From Glandiceps talaboti (Eukaryota > Hemichordata > Enteropneusta > Spengelidae), in the NCBI RefSeq assembly GCF_964340395.1, contig NC_135559.1:4177001-4241000 (forward strand): a stretch of 64,000 bases of DNA. Reading direction: 5' to 3'. The translations under genes were made by a program, and so were the position numbers. The notes under the pieces are model-generated. The model did no database searches, was not told the DNA's origin, and saw nothing but the letters and a program-made list of their open reading frames with translations. This document shows, piece by piece, positions 1 through 13,100 of the stretch. Within the stretch, counting starts at the first letter, position 1; each line of letters begins with the position of its first letter.

Positions 1-428
1 TTTGTTTATTTCCCACAATGCCTCGCTCCAGTGTACAGTTAGCAGGCCTCTTCTAAGCCAGGTTTGCTAAAATTTTTTTTAGAAATCTTGAGTAGTGAGG
101 TTGTGCAATGCAGGGTTTGTCAAAATGACTTTTATGGGTCTCTTAAGCATAAAGAAATACAGATAAAACCAGCCTTGCATGTATTTCCCTTTAATAAATG
201 GATTCATCGATCATGTGTTTTATACAGTCAGACAAACAGATAAAAGCACCTAGTCAACGTATGTCATAGGCACTCAGTGTTGTTTTCGTATCAGTTATCT
301 TGTTGTCTTTACCTAATAAGTTTTTTGCGTGAAGTCTTTCCTTAGCTCATTTCATTCAAGCAAACACACCAGTATTTTTTCATTTATACCTCAGCAATTG
401 TATCGTGGCAGACATTTGGTGAACTTAC
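1..428. other. No exon recognised; presumed intron of the TMEM255-like gene
   Basis: AT-rich sequence downstream (minus sense) of the last recognised TMEM255 exon. I saw no hydrophobic fourth-helix exon with splice sites, and no polyadenylation signal that I would defend. Confidence 0.4.
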
Positions 429-3400
429 CTAAAACTTAGAGTTTCACAATTTCTTTCTGCATATAAATAACAACAATAGCATGTCTTAGCTGGCACTTTC
501 AATGAACACGTTTCAGTACCAAATAGATCTAGGAAACCACCAGATGATCCTTCAGGACAGTTCACATTACCACCAGATTTTTTATATACACACTGACTAA
601 AGTCTGTCCTCTGTCAAAATAGGAAAGTTTAATGAGTTACACAGTAATGGTAATACACATAGTATATGTCCAAGTTTATATACACACCAAATGTGTGGAA
701 GCATAGTCCTCCCTAAAAAAATGTTTGGTTAATTCTACGTATATTTGAAATTACTCTAGTTCCAATACAATACGAGTTATGATTACTACGATCATCTCCA
801 TTCACTACATGATCTAGTCAAGTTGAATATTTTACCGTTAATCTGGCTAAACCCCATGCAGGGCAAAGGGTAAACAGCGCATGTCATTAGTAATCCATCA
901 CAAATTGACAGGTAGTTGTAATTGGTTTACTTCCTTCAGACAATTGCTCATTAATATTCAATTAGTACATGTACAGCTGTTTTGACTAAAATCATGTGTG
1001 GACACGATGACATCATCATGTTTATATGAACACTGTAGGGGTAGCACAGAATTCTGTGCTGGAGTGGGGTAGCACAAATTTCTGTGCTGGAGTAACAACT
1101 TTGACTAGACGTAGTGAGTGGAGATGATCATAGTAATTATAACTCATATCGTATAGTAACTAGACTAATTTGAAATCACAATGTAAAGTATGAAATTATA
1201 TGCATGATATTTCATAATGCAAAAGTTAACATTTTGATTGTTTGAATCTTTTTAATGTACAAGTACAGAACTTTCTGCTATTTCGTTACATTTATATACC
1301 TTTCAATATGAAGTGCCATCTTAGATTTTGAAAACTATTCTATATGTAAATAACTGAATAAATTATACGAAAACTCTGATTGGATAATCAACATCGCAAG
1401 ACAAAATCTTAACAACTGTGATTGGTCCATATTCTACTTACAGCAACCAATCCTGCTCCTACACCATCAACTATTGCACCAATGAATGCCATGGCGATAC
1501 CAAAACAAATGAAGACTACTCCTGCTACCATCCATGATTTTCCAGCTCCTTTGAGATAGACACCAGCCATACACAAGGCAGCTCCTATAATAAACTACAA
1601 GTGATAGAGTGACAGTGTTAGCTGGTGGGACTACTTACCCTCATATCTCAATATTTCAAATTAGAGCTACTTGTTTACCTTATAGAGTCATGATGTTTAT
1701 AGAGTCATGATAGTCAAATGGTTAGAGTGGCAAGCTCAGAATCTAAAAGTTACTGGTTTGAGCCTCACACCTGCCATTTGTTTCTGAATAATTAAAGTCC
1801 TTGGGCAAAATCTGAAGCACCCTTGTGCCCAAGTCAACCCAGCTGTATAGATGGGGAACTGGTAGGATAGAGGTTAGTATGTGAAGGGTGGTATCCTATG
1901 TGCTTACAGGTGCTACAATAGATTGTATACTCTCAAGGGAATTTATGACTGTTCCCATTATAACACTATGTGTCTGTAACATGGCTATAGGGAGTTATAA
2001 CTGTTATCATTAGAACACTATGTCTGTACCATGGCTATAGGGAGTTATAAATGTTCCCATTATAACACTATGTGTCTGTACCATGGCTATAGGGAGTTAT
2101 GACTGTTATCGTTGTAACACTATGTCTGTACCATGGCTATAGGGAGTTATGACTGTTATCGTTATAACACTATGTGTCTGTACCATGGCTATAGGGAGTT
2201 ATGACTGTTATCATTATAACACTATGTGTCTGTACCATGGCTATAGGGAGTTATGACTGTTATCATTATAACACTATGTGTCTGTACCATGGCTATAGGG
2301 AGTTATGACTGTTATCATTATAACACTGTGTGTCTGTACCATGGCTATAGGGAGTTATGACTGTTATCGTTATAACACTATGTGTCTGTACCATGGCTAT
2401 AGGGAGTTATGACTGTTATCATTATAACACTATGTGTCTGTACCATGTCTATAGGGAGTTATGACTGTTATCATTATAACACTGTGTGTCTGTACCATGG
2501 CTATAGGGAGTTATAACTGTTATCATTAGAACACTATGTGTCTGTAGCATGGCTATAGCGAGTTATGACTGTTATCATTAGAACACTATGTGTCTGTAAC
2601 ATGGCTATAGGGAGTTATGACTGTTATCGTTATAACATTATGTGTCTGTAACATGGCTATAGGGAGTTATGACTGTTATCGTTATAACACTATGTCTGTA
2701 CCATGGCTATAGCGAGTTATGACTGTTATCATTATAACACTATGTGTCTGTAACATGGCTATAGGGAGTTATGACTGTTATCATTATAACACTATGTGTC
2801 TGTACCATGGCTATAGGGAGTTATGACTGTTATCATTATAACACTATGTGTCTGTACCATGGCTATAGGGAGTTATAACTGTTATCATTATAACACTGTG
2901 TGTCTGTACCATGGCTATAGGGAGTTATGACTGTTATCATTATAACACTCTGTCTGTACCATGGCTATAGGGAGTTATGACTGTTATCATTATAACACTA
3001 TGTGTCTGTACCATGGCTATAGGGAGTTATGACTGTTATCATTAGAACATTATGTGTCTGTACCATGGCTATAGGGAGTTATAACTGTTATCATTATAAC
3101 ACTCTGTCTGTACCATGGCTATAGGGAGTTATGACTGTTATCGTTATAACACTATGTGTCTGTACCATGGCTATAGGGAGTTATAACTGTTATCATTATA
3201 ACACTATGTGTCTGTACCATGGCTATAGCGAGTTATAACTGTTATCGTTATAACACTATGTGTCTGTACCATGGCTATAGGGAGTTATAACTGTTATCAT
3301 TATAACACTCTGTCTGTACCATGGCTATAGGGAGTTATAACTGTTATCGTTATAACACTATGTGTCTGTACCATGGCTATAGGGAGTTATGACTGTTATC

Positions 3401-6006
3401 GTTATAACACTGTGTCTGTACCATGGCTATAGGGAGTTATGACTGTTATCGTTATAACACTATGTGTCTGTACCATGGCTATAGGGAGTTATGACTGTTA
3501 TCGTTATAACACTATGTGTCTGTACCATGGCTATAGGGAGTTATGACTGTTATCGTTATAACACTATGTGTCTGTACCATGGCTATAGGGAGTTATGACT
3601 GTTATCATTATAACACTGTGTGTCTGTACCATGGCTATAGGGAGTTATGACTGTTATCGTTATAACACTATGTGTCTGTACCATGGCTATAGGGAGTTAT
3701 AACTGTTATCGTTATAACACTATGTGTCTGTACCATGGCTATAGGGAGTTATAACTGTTATCATTATAACACTATGTGTCTGTACCATGGCTATAGGGAG
3801 TTATGACTGTTATCATTATAACACTATGTGTCTGTACCATGGCTATAGGGAGTTATGACTGTTATCGTTATAACACTGTGTGTCTGTACCATGGCTATAG
3901 GGAGTTATGACTGTTATCATTATAACACTATGTGTCTGTACCATGGCTATAGGGAGTTATAACTGTTATCGTTATAACACTATGTGTCTGTACCATGGCT
4001 ATAGGGAGTTATGACTGTTATCATTATAACACTATGTGTCTGTACCATGGCTATAGGGAGTTATAACTGTTATCATTATAACACTATGTGTCTGTACCAT
4101 GGCTATAGGGAGTTATAACTGTTATCATTATAACACTATGTGTCTGTACCATGGCTATAGGGAGTTATGACTGTTATCATTAGAACACTATGTGTCTGTA
4201 CCATGGCTATAGGGAGTTATAACTGTTATCATTATAACACTATGTGTCTGTACCATGGCTATAGGGAGTTATAACTGTTATCATTATAACACTATGTGTC
4301 TGTACCATGGCTATAGGGAGTTATAACTGTTATCATTATAACACTATGTGTCTGTACCATGGCTATAGGGAGTTATGACTGTTATCATTATAACACTATG
4401 TGTCTGTACCATGGCTATAGGGAGTTATGACTGTTATCATTATAACACTATGTGTCTGTACCATGGCTATAGGGAGTTATGACTGTTATCATTATAACAC
4501 TGTGTGTCTGTACCATGGCTATAGGGAGTTATAACTGTTATCGTTGTAACACTATGTTTCTGTACCATGGCTAATAAAATCAATGCAGAGTACTATTATC
4601 ATGACATTCATTATGATTAGCACTAAAAATATGTTCTAGATTATTTGCTTTGCTGCTTCATAATTTTATGAAGTAGAACACATTCATAATTGTGCACTTA
4701 TATTTAATTTTAAAGCATCTGACAAATTCTGACAAAGACCCTGGAAGAATGAATAATAGACAACATATAAAAGTTACCATTATAAATTATTGAAATATTG
4801 ATATTCAATGTGTTATACCTTTATAGTTTGCTTACCACTGTAAATAATGTACAAAATGTATGCAAAATTGCTATGTACATTACTCCAATTAGTCTTAAGC
4901 AAAATAATGTAAATATGCCAAAAGTTACAGAGGAATACTTACTCCTATCGCTGGCCAAAAGGCACCAAGTCGAATGTTTTCAACGGTGACATAGATACTT
5001 ATGCCAAATGCTAATGAAATCAGTGAAATCACAATTTGGCAAACACATGCTATCATTGCATTGCGTTGTTTTTGTTCATATGCTAATAAAAGAATGAAAA
5101 ACAACACAACAGTGAGTTATGATGGTAAAGCTGATAAAAGAGACATCAACATTCATAAATGTTAACCTAAAACAATGGTGCGTTATAGACAAATTTGTGC
5201 TGATAAAAAGACATCACATTCATATAAACTAATTCTTCTTCTCTTATGTAATAAAACGTAAGTCGTATAAGTATCAGAGTATAGTTTAACTGCATCAAAG
5301 TAAGAAGCAGTTTTTGATCTAGGTTTTGGAGCTGATGGGTGTAAACCATAACAAGATGAATTGTCAGGTTAAAAGAATCTGTTATTTGATGAGCTACATA
5401 GCCACTGCCCACATACCCACCTCCTCCTTTGATCACTGTGATAGTTACTAGAATAACATACCATAGGTGTAACAAGCCACCTTTAAACCATACACAAGCT
5501 GGGTAGAACACGTTCAAACAAAAATATGGGTTTTACATGTATAACCTGGTTGTTCTATGTCACGACAACCCATGTCTACGACACTGATTCTGTGGTGCTT
5601 GTAATACACAAGTTGAAATGTTCCAAATAACCATTATTTACCTCAAACTTTTGTAAATTATGAATATGCTTCAGAAGGTATAATTATACTACTCCCCTAT
5701 ATGAAAATACTTGTGACCTAAGTGGTTTTGTTACTATGAGTCTAGTAACTCATAGTGACAAGGCCCCTTAGGTCACTCATATTTTCCTTGGATGACCAAA
5801 AACAAATATTGAGGAATAACATCTAATTGAGAACCATATCATAACATTAACTAAATGAAATATGGAAAGATGTGACAAGAAAATGAGTAGGTAAGTTTGA
5901 AGTTTGATATTGTGGACTAAAATGATAAGGGAACAGCAATGTTGAGTTGTTTACCTTTACAGTGTCTTTGTACCACATTGGTCTGAATAGCTCTTTGTCT
6001 TGGCAT
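429..6006 (-). CDS. TMEM255 (FAM70)-like tetraspan membrane protein, 3' end missing
   Basis: Coding exons on the minus strand are 5955-6006 (ATG at 6006), 4943-5082, 1442-1594 and 429-610. All have GT-AG borders and join in frame to about 175 residues. Seen: an N-terminal basic stretch (KAYEQKQRNAM), then three hydrophobic helices around residues 27-50, 62-83 and 88-112. The third ends in AIVDGV, a string I recall at the same place in TMEM255A/B. The 429-610 exon encodes a Cys-rich loop with TCYCCYLYAERNCE, matching TCFCCDLYNCGNR of the human protein. The fourth membrane helix and Pro-rich tail should follow but I found no exon in 1-428, so the gene probably runs out of the window. Biochemical function of the family is poorly known. 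Introns are loaded with repeats: the 1595-4942 intron holds a 2.6-kb minisatellite and the intron upstream of the start codon a long CT tract. The family call rests on remembered motifs, not an alignment. Confidence 0.82.
1705..1933 (+). mobile_element. tRNA-derived SINE-like copy
   Basis: The start resembles a tRNA: an A-box-like tagtcaaatggttagagtgg near 1708, and a B-box-like ggtttgagcc at 1755-1764, spaced as in tRNA genes. A non-tRNA body follows (ccttgggcaaa, tgtgcccaagtcaaccc). It does not fold as an intact tRNA by eye. It ends where the minisatellite begins. It lies in the intron at 1595-4942 of the TMEM255-like gene. Confidence 0.5.
1934..4571. repeat. 52-bp minisatellite, about 50 copies
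   Basis: Tandem units read tgtgtctgtaccatggctat + agggagttatgactgttatc + attataacacta (52 bp). Variants of 50 bp lack one TG. Recurrent point variants are A/G in ttatRactg, A/G in ttatcRttat, and C/A in taMcatgg. The unit contains the palindromes ccatgg and gttataac. There is no unique spacer sequence between units. It sits inside a TMEM255-like intron. Confidence 0.95.
5703..5786. repeat. Fold-back repeat, copy 1 of a dispersed family
   Basis: The left arm (gaaaatacttgtgacctaag ... ttactatgag) pairs with the right arm (ctcatagtgacaaggcccct ... atattttc) around a 7-9 base spacer. The right arm and about 45 bp beyond it recur at 12253-12340, so this is a dispersed repeat rather than a chance hairpin. 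Confidence 0.6.
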
Positions 6007-6299
6007 TGTGATCAAATAATTATTCTAATTATAAAACAGGAAGACTCTGAAATACAAAATTGGTTATAGGTAATCATCTGAAATAATAATCTTTGTCCAT
6101 TATGGATATTTCTTTGAACTTATATTATAAACTTGTCTCCTTAGAAGTCCAGTTAGGGCTGACAGACCTCATGGGTTCAGTGTTGAAGGGACATGGTCTA
6201 GAACTTGTATTTGTCATCATTTTTCAGATAAAGTTATTTATGTTTCACTTTTTACTGTAGGTTTGTCAATGGTTGAGCAGTTTGCTCATACACCTTTTA

Positions 6300-6515
6300 T
6301 CACTACAGTTTGGTTTCAAACACACCAGCGCCGGCTGGCTTTGATTAGAAAACTAACCAGGTCTGTATGTAAGTAGGGTGATGCTCAGTTTGACCAGCCG
6401 AACAATGCAGGTTTGCCCCAGGTATTCTAGTTTCCTCCTCCTTCTTCAACACTAGGGCACTGCTCCATGGCAACCATTCAACAAATTTACGAATTTATTT
6501 GGATGAATAAAGATT
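6300..6515. mobile_element. Possible degenerate SINE/LINE tail
   Basis: The phrase gtttgccccaggtattctag followed by tttcctcctcc and a tail ending in ttatttggatgaataaag resembles 3' regions of non-LTR elements common in invertebrates. No termini or duplication can be defined. Confidence 0.25.
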
Positions 6516-6788
6516 ACCCCTTTAACATGTAATCAGTAATCACTGACACAACTCTTACATTACAGACTGGTATACCACTGCATTTACATATTAAATCTTA
6601 TACATCTTTTTATTCATAGCGCTTGACCCTTAATGGTACAAAAAACAGCAGCCGTCAATTTGAAAAATACTGTTATCACCCCTCTCTATCAATAAAAGTT
6701 CCAGCGTATTCATTTTCTTTTTCACAAATCTTTCAATAATCTTATTTTGTAATAAACAAGATTTTAAAATGCATTCCACTGCTGTACA

Positions 6789-6999
<211 letters not shown>

Positions 7000-9507
7000 A
7001 CTGAAGACTAAGTCATGGTTATGGATTATTTTCAATTCTTTTACAGACTTTATAAAAATTAATAACATGATAAAACCAATGAAAATGAATAATTACTTCA
7101 TAATATCTACAATTTGTTGTGATGAAATGACCACAAAGCTAAGAAAATAGAGGCTTGAGTGAAAGGTCTGCGACTGTCAGCAATAGCCTTTCTTCTTCTT
7201 CTCTTAAAGATCAACTTTATAAATGAAGGCTTAGAGTCAGACCCTGAAATGTGATGTATGCCTGGTGTGCAAGATAAATCCCTACTGTGCATGTCTGACC
7301 TTCGAAAACAGTACCAGACTTTGGGTAATGATACTTGATAGAGTGAAGTCACTGTGGACAGCTTATTTGGTCAAATTAAATCAAATTTTGAGCAATAGAT
7401 GATCATTTTTTTCAAATTTATTATGACCAGTGTGCCCACTAAGACAATTTGACGTGCCACTGACGCACACAATTTCTAGTGACGCACCAAAACTTGGTGC
7501 TCCCCTATCTCTTACTATGTGGTGACTCACAAGAAATCCCAGTTTTTCTCATTTTGACTCGCAACAACAAAATTTGGCTATCATTAGAGGGCACACTCAT
7601 TAAGACTATGTTGTGTATATGTAGTGGTTCACGAAATGTTTCGAAATCCTCCATTTTTTTTATGTGTGCACTTCTTTCAATCTCCTGTGCCAAATGCCTC
7701 TGACGTATTAGGAATATATTATAACATAAAAAGAGTTCTATAACACACGGCAAATAATCCAGGACATAGATTATACATGTAAGGTATATCAATCTGTAAT
7801 ATGAGAAATTGGTTCATCAAATTCATGGCAAATCACCTAGAGGCAAAATTGATCTTCTACTTTCTCACATGAAGACTTTACTGTGTTACATGTATATCAA
7901 TTGAAAAACCATATCAAATAACAATGTGAAATAATTGTAATACTAGAATACGTCATCATACTATTCATAGCTACAGTAATTGAGCTTTTTCATCGTTCTG
8001 GAAATTACTATCTAAATCACTAGAAAATCATTATGTTATTTTTGAATGCAATGCCTGGAGAGATAAAAAGCTCACAACCAATAAATAATGCTACAATTAT
8101 TGTAGTTATTACGTAGGCTAAAAAAAGAGGACTGTTTCTGGTCAGTGTGTGCATCATTTAAATACCCTTGTGTCGGTCTCCCCCCCCCCCCCATGTTTTT
8201 CCAGCCCATGCAGTCTGCACATGCAGGGGAAACACAAAAATAAGCCTCCCTACTTCAGTGAAGACAACTGCAGAGCCAATCATGAACAAGCAAATGACAT
8301 CTGCCCTACATACACACTTGCTCTAAAGTACTAAATAAAAAGAACAGTAACTGTCATAAATAGTAGATTTAGTGACAGGTTTGTTCAGAATAAATAAAAT
8401 AAAAAAACTTGCGTCGTCGCACTACTTTACTAAGACAAAATGTCCTGACCAGAAACAATTGTTTTTTTTGCCATACATCATCTAACTATATCATACACAT
8501 GATGCTTAGCAACAACAATAACAAAATTTAATAATGAATTATAATTATAGTTCTTCATTACCTAGGATGATTTGCCTTTTATTTGGAATTTCACAAACCA
8601 GATTTGATGGCATACCAAAAACCACAATATTCAGAGTGTAGAGTTTCACACATTGTGGTTAGAGAAAGTGAATTAAATCCACATATTAAGAAATGGGGAC
8701 AATTTTTGAAATTGATAACTTAAGAAAAGTTTCTGAAAACAAAATGTAAAATTTCTATTTATGAAAAGAGTTGTATATTTGTAATAAAGCCCAATAAAAC
8801 GTTATTAAATACAAAAAAGAAAATCATAAACTGGAGAAATGGCCAATGTACTTATGAAGAAGATTTCTCATGTACACTGTAAATAAAACAATTTGAAATT
8901 TCCAGGTGAAAAGCCACTTGGATAATTATAATTATTACCAAATTTTACGTCTGACAGGACTGGCTGGCCTTATATTTCAAGTATAATAATTAGTATACAT
9001 GATCATACATTTATCATGAACCAGTTTTCTTATGCAAACAGCATAGATAAAACAGTTTGAAAATGAGTTTAATACAATTATCTACAAACGACTCTATACA
9101 CGAATTAAATATATCGGATAGAAATATCATGAATATTGCACTGAGTTTGAAGGCGAATAACTGATGACACACATCTAGTTTGACGTAGTCGAGACCAAGA
9201 CGTCACAGTGTATGAAAAAACGTTATCTAAAATTACCGTTACTCAAACCCTGATATTTGGTTGCATGAGAGATGTATTGAATTTTTATTTTTTAACTTAG
9301 AAGTATTCACATCAGAGATCAACTTCGGAGACCTGACGGCTTGCACTTTGCTTACAGGTGTTTTGTTTACAACGATGCGTAATGTCTAATGACTTACCAA
9401 CATTCCGTGTTCTGAACAGAAAACTGGTTTATTCGCAATGTTTTTATACTCAAACTCTTGCAAAGATGGAATCGCTATAGTCATATATATTTGAAGCGGG
9501 GTCTCAC

Positions 9508-9640
9508 CTTGATGATTTACACTTTCTTTGATGAAAATGGACTCGACCGGTGTATTTTCTCACGATCATTTACAGCCCTCTCCATCTTTGAAATATGGCC
9601 GACTTCCGCATCTTATTCAAGCCAATCAGAAGTGGTCTAA
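9508..9640 (-). other. Probable 5' UTR exon of the TMEM255-like gene
   Basis: On the minus strand the sequence ends in a good donor (ATCAAG|gtgaga, exon edge at 9508). It contains a short upstream ORF that starts with ATGGAGAGGG and closes within the exon. It could splice to the exon at 5955-6046, whose acceptor (tttcag) sits at 6047-6050 and which carries the start codon. The transcription start near 9640 is a guess. Confidence 0.45.
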
Positions 9641-9760
9641 CATGTAGCTCGCTTATACCAGTGTGATGTCAAACGCATTCTCATTGGACAGCTTTTAAGT
9701 GTTGTTGGTCACTATAAACACAAAACAAGTGTGAAGATACAACAGCAGCGAAGTAATTTA
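9600..9760. promoter_or_regulatory. Candidate bidirectional promoter between the TMEM255-like and LRR genes
   Basis: The two genes are divergent and their inferred first exons lie about 100 bp apart. Seen: CCAAT words in opposite orientations (gccaatcag near 9620 and cattggac near 9684), no clear TATA box, and locally raised GC. This fits a shared TATA-less promoter, which is an inference. Confidence 0.4.
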
Positions 9761-9868
9761 ATCGGTATCCGGTTCAAAGATATGTGTGTTACATCCAAAA
9801 TGTCACGGTGACCAAGGGAGAGGATTCGCTTTCGTCGCTACACTAAGTGTGGATCGAATTTTGTTTTG
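9745..9868 (+). other. Probable 5' UTR exon of the LRR gene
   Basis: It ends in a perfect donor (gttttg|gtaagt, last exon base 9868). The next acceptor (gttatcag) ends at 10114, directly before the ATG-bearing exon at 10115. The left edge is unknown. Confidence 0.4.
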
Positions 9869-10115
9869 GTAAGTGTTGAATTCCCTCACAAAGAGTCACA
9901 TACAGTCACATAAACCAGTCCATTTCGCAGCGAACGCTATGCATGCATATGAGTCTTATGACTCGGATCGTATGGGACGCTATCGGCACGATTGGGAGCC
10001 GAAGCCACAGGTAGAGTTGGCGCATGCAGTGCTCGACAATGCGAACACGACGTGTTACATGTAATAATATTATCTTCAAACAAAATAGAAACTTCTGATA
10101 TTACATGTTATCAGG

Positions 10116-13100
10116 ATGGTGAAGAAGGAACACAAATCAAGGGGTAAGATTATTCGCGCGTCCTAGCGTTGCCATGAGAACAGTAGTATAACTGTTCACT
10201 TCGGTCACTTCAGGACATAGGTGCCATGTTCTGTTGTCATCTGTCAATCATTCAAGACATGTTTGGCTGAATATAGTCTTAGATATAACGACCTATTTAC
10301 ATTTCAAATAATTGAAATACACATGACCCATGTAAGCTAGCCGGTAAATGTCAAGTACTATTTATAAATAATTTAGTCGAACACAATAATTCCCAGCGGA
10401 TTATTGAAGGTTAACTTATAAAAGTTCAAATGAAAAAGAAATGAGTAAAAATAGAATTAAATGGGCAATGAAATTGTGATTTATAAAAGCACTGTAAACT
10501 GTTTTGTTGTATGTTACACATGACATAAAATACATTGTATAAACAAATTTCAATATTATTGTTTGTATGTATGTATGTATGTATGTATGTATGTATGTAT
10601 GTATGTATGTATGTGTGTATGTATGTATGTATGTATGTATGTATGTATGTGGGTATGTATGTGTGTGTATGTATAAACAGTATGCATGTATGTATGTTAT
10701 TGTATATGTATGAATATTTGCGGGTGTACATATGTATGTACATGTATGAATGTGTGTGTATGTATGTATGTATGTATGTATGTATGTATGTATGTATGTG
10801 GGTATGTATGTGTGTGTATGTATGCATGTATGTATGTATGTATGTATGTTATTGTATATGTATGAATATTTGCGGGCGTACATATGTATGTACATGTATG
10901 TGGGTATGTATGTATGTGTGTGTATGTATGCATGTATGTATGTTTGTTATTGTATATGTATGAATATTTGCGAGCGTACATATGTATGTACATGTATGAA
11001 TGTGTGTATGTGTATGTATGTATGTATGTATATTTTGTATATGTATATGACTTAGTAAACACAAGGAATACAAGATGCTTTATCTCTATGTATGTATGTA
11101 TGTATCATGTGATTACTGCATGTAATTCTGTTTGGATGCCAGAACATTCAATTAATTTGAGCTGTTAATAATTCTGAATAAGGTCACAGGACTCACCATA
11201 TTTGTCATTTTGTAATATCTCCTGGCCTTGTAGTCTTCCAATGATTTACGTTCTTTCTTTCATTTACAAGGTGCTGGGGAGGGTAGAAGGGGGATAAAGA
11301 GGAAGATGCCTGGGAAGAAAAAGGGGAAGGGAAAGAAAGGTAAAAAGAAGAAGAAGTTAAAGGGACAGGTAGAAAATCCAGGTGATTTGGTGAAAAGACT
11401 ACAGAAGTTATATCTAAATGTATGTCAGGATCAACTCACTGCAATATGTCCAGGAGTCAAGAAATATATGAAGGAATGTTTTGAGGACAACAAGTTGATG
11501 GTCAAGGTAAGGAGACTTTGTGAAATACCTTCAGTACATTGTAAGGTACATTAGGCATTAATTAGTCTCAGACAGTAAGTTGAAGACCTCGTCATTATTT
11601 CTGCTTATGTAACTACACAGGTTGGAGCTTGTGGTTAGTAAGCAGAAACAAGACAAATATGTCAATCTATGTTGTTCCAGTCAAAACTGATTTACACTCT
11701 TCATATATGATATCCCTTAACAATGCTGATTATAATTGCAATAGTATATACCCTTTGATTACAAGTTTTAAATATTTTTCATGTTTTTTTCATGTTTTCT
11801 AGTTTATCCTGGAACCAATTGCAAACTTTGAGGATGCTGAGATGAGCAATGTCAAACTAGATCCATTGGTGAAAGCTATCAGAAATGAACGTTATAAATA
11901 TGTCAAAGAAATCTATGTATGGGATATTCCACTTCAACATTCTAATGTTGCAAATTTGGTGAGTAAGACACCAGTATTCAATAATATGACAGTGGAAACT
12001 GAACTTACAGGTTTAAACTAAGATAAACACAAACTATTATGCCATTTACGAGCCAGGTTCCAACAAAAAATATGGAATATATATTCTGGTAGTTCTACAT
12101 CACGACAACGCATGTCTATGTCACAACAACGCATGTCTACATCACTGGTTTGTGACCTCAGTGTTATCACTACAAGTCTAGCAACTCGAACCTGGCTCGT
12201 AAATGGCATAATAGTTTGTGTCTATCTTAGTTTAAAGCTGAAAGCTCCGTTTCCGACTCATAGTGACAAAGGCCCCTTAGGTCACTCATATTTTCCTTGG
12301 CTGAACAAAGAAAAATTATTGGGGAACAACATCTAATTGTTGTGATATAAGCTGTTATATGGCAGTTGGTTTAATTATACTCACAATAGTATGGCATTTC
12401 AGATTACGTCCATGGTCTTGCAGTATACATGTTTGGAACTCCCAATGTTTACACTATCTTGATTACTGAATGATTACACAACAGAGGCATCACTAAGCCT
12501 ATCCACTTCTGTAATGTATCACATCATTGTCATCAATGAACAATAGTTTTACTTTGTGTCTATCTTACGCCGAAACCTGGATTTCCGCTGTAGTAATTCA
12601 CATTTTAATGTTACAGTATTATGTTCAATATCTATACATCTATAATGACATCTTTGACAACTGACTCTGTAGTTTTCTTTTACCTTATAGGCATTGATGT
12701 TAGAGAGAGGATTTTATCCAGTAAAAGTGTTAGAATTTATGGACTGTGAGTTACAAGCATACCCAGTGGAAAGACTTTTACGGTAAAGAAGAAATATGCT
12801 ATTGTGCAATTTATAACAAAATTCAGGAAATAAATAGCTTCTGATATTCCTACTTTACAATGTTCAGAGTTCAATTCTGGAGTCAAGATCTGTGTGATGA
12901 TGATATACTTTTCATGTTCTCCTTAAAAGGAGAATAGAGCTATTTTGATATTAATATGCTCCCTTTCCAACATTTCTATAAGCCTTCTTCACTGTGAAGC
13001 ATCAAATGCCCAGTTTGGATAAGAATTAAAGTTTAGCTTGGAAAATGTCTTGTCAGGCAGAGCTATAGACAAAGATGGTCCAGAACAAAAGAGTGACCGT

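Noticed and set aside
1705-1780. tRNA gene
   Set aside because: A- and B-box-like words are present, but acceptor and anticodon stems do not form; a SINE head fits better.
1934-4571. CRISPR-like array
   Set aside because: Units are contiguous with no unique spacers, and the DNA is a eukaryotic intron.
5167-5517. 116-residue minus-strand frame with hydrophobic segments near the TMEM255-like exons
   Set aside because: It has no family motif, lies wholly within an intron between exons that join in frame without it, and shows no matching splice borders.
8129-8460. Possible MITE bounded by ctgtttctggtca and tgaccagaaaca
   Set aside because: The inverted match is only about 13-18 bp, the interior is not self-complementary and no flanking duplication was found.
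9873-10064. 63-codon plus-strand frame near the divergent promoter
   Set aside because: It lies between a strong UTR donor (9868) and the acceptor before the 10115 exon, so it is most likely intronic.
10416-11168. Overlapping frames rich in Ile-His-Thr-Tyr or Tyr-Val-Cys-Met
   Set aside because: They come from the GTAT repeat; the same applies to 25862-26098 and 56214-56603.
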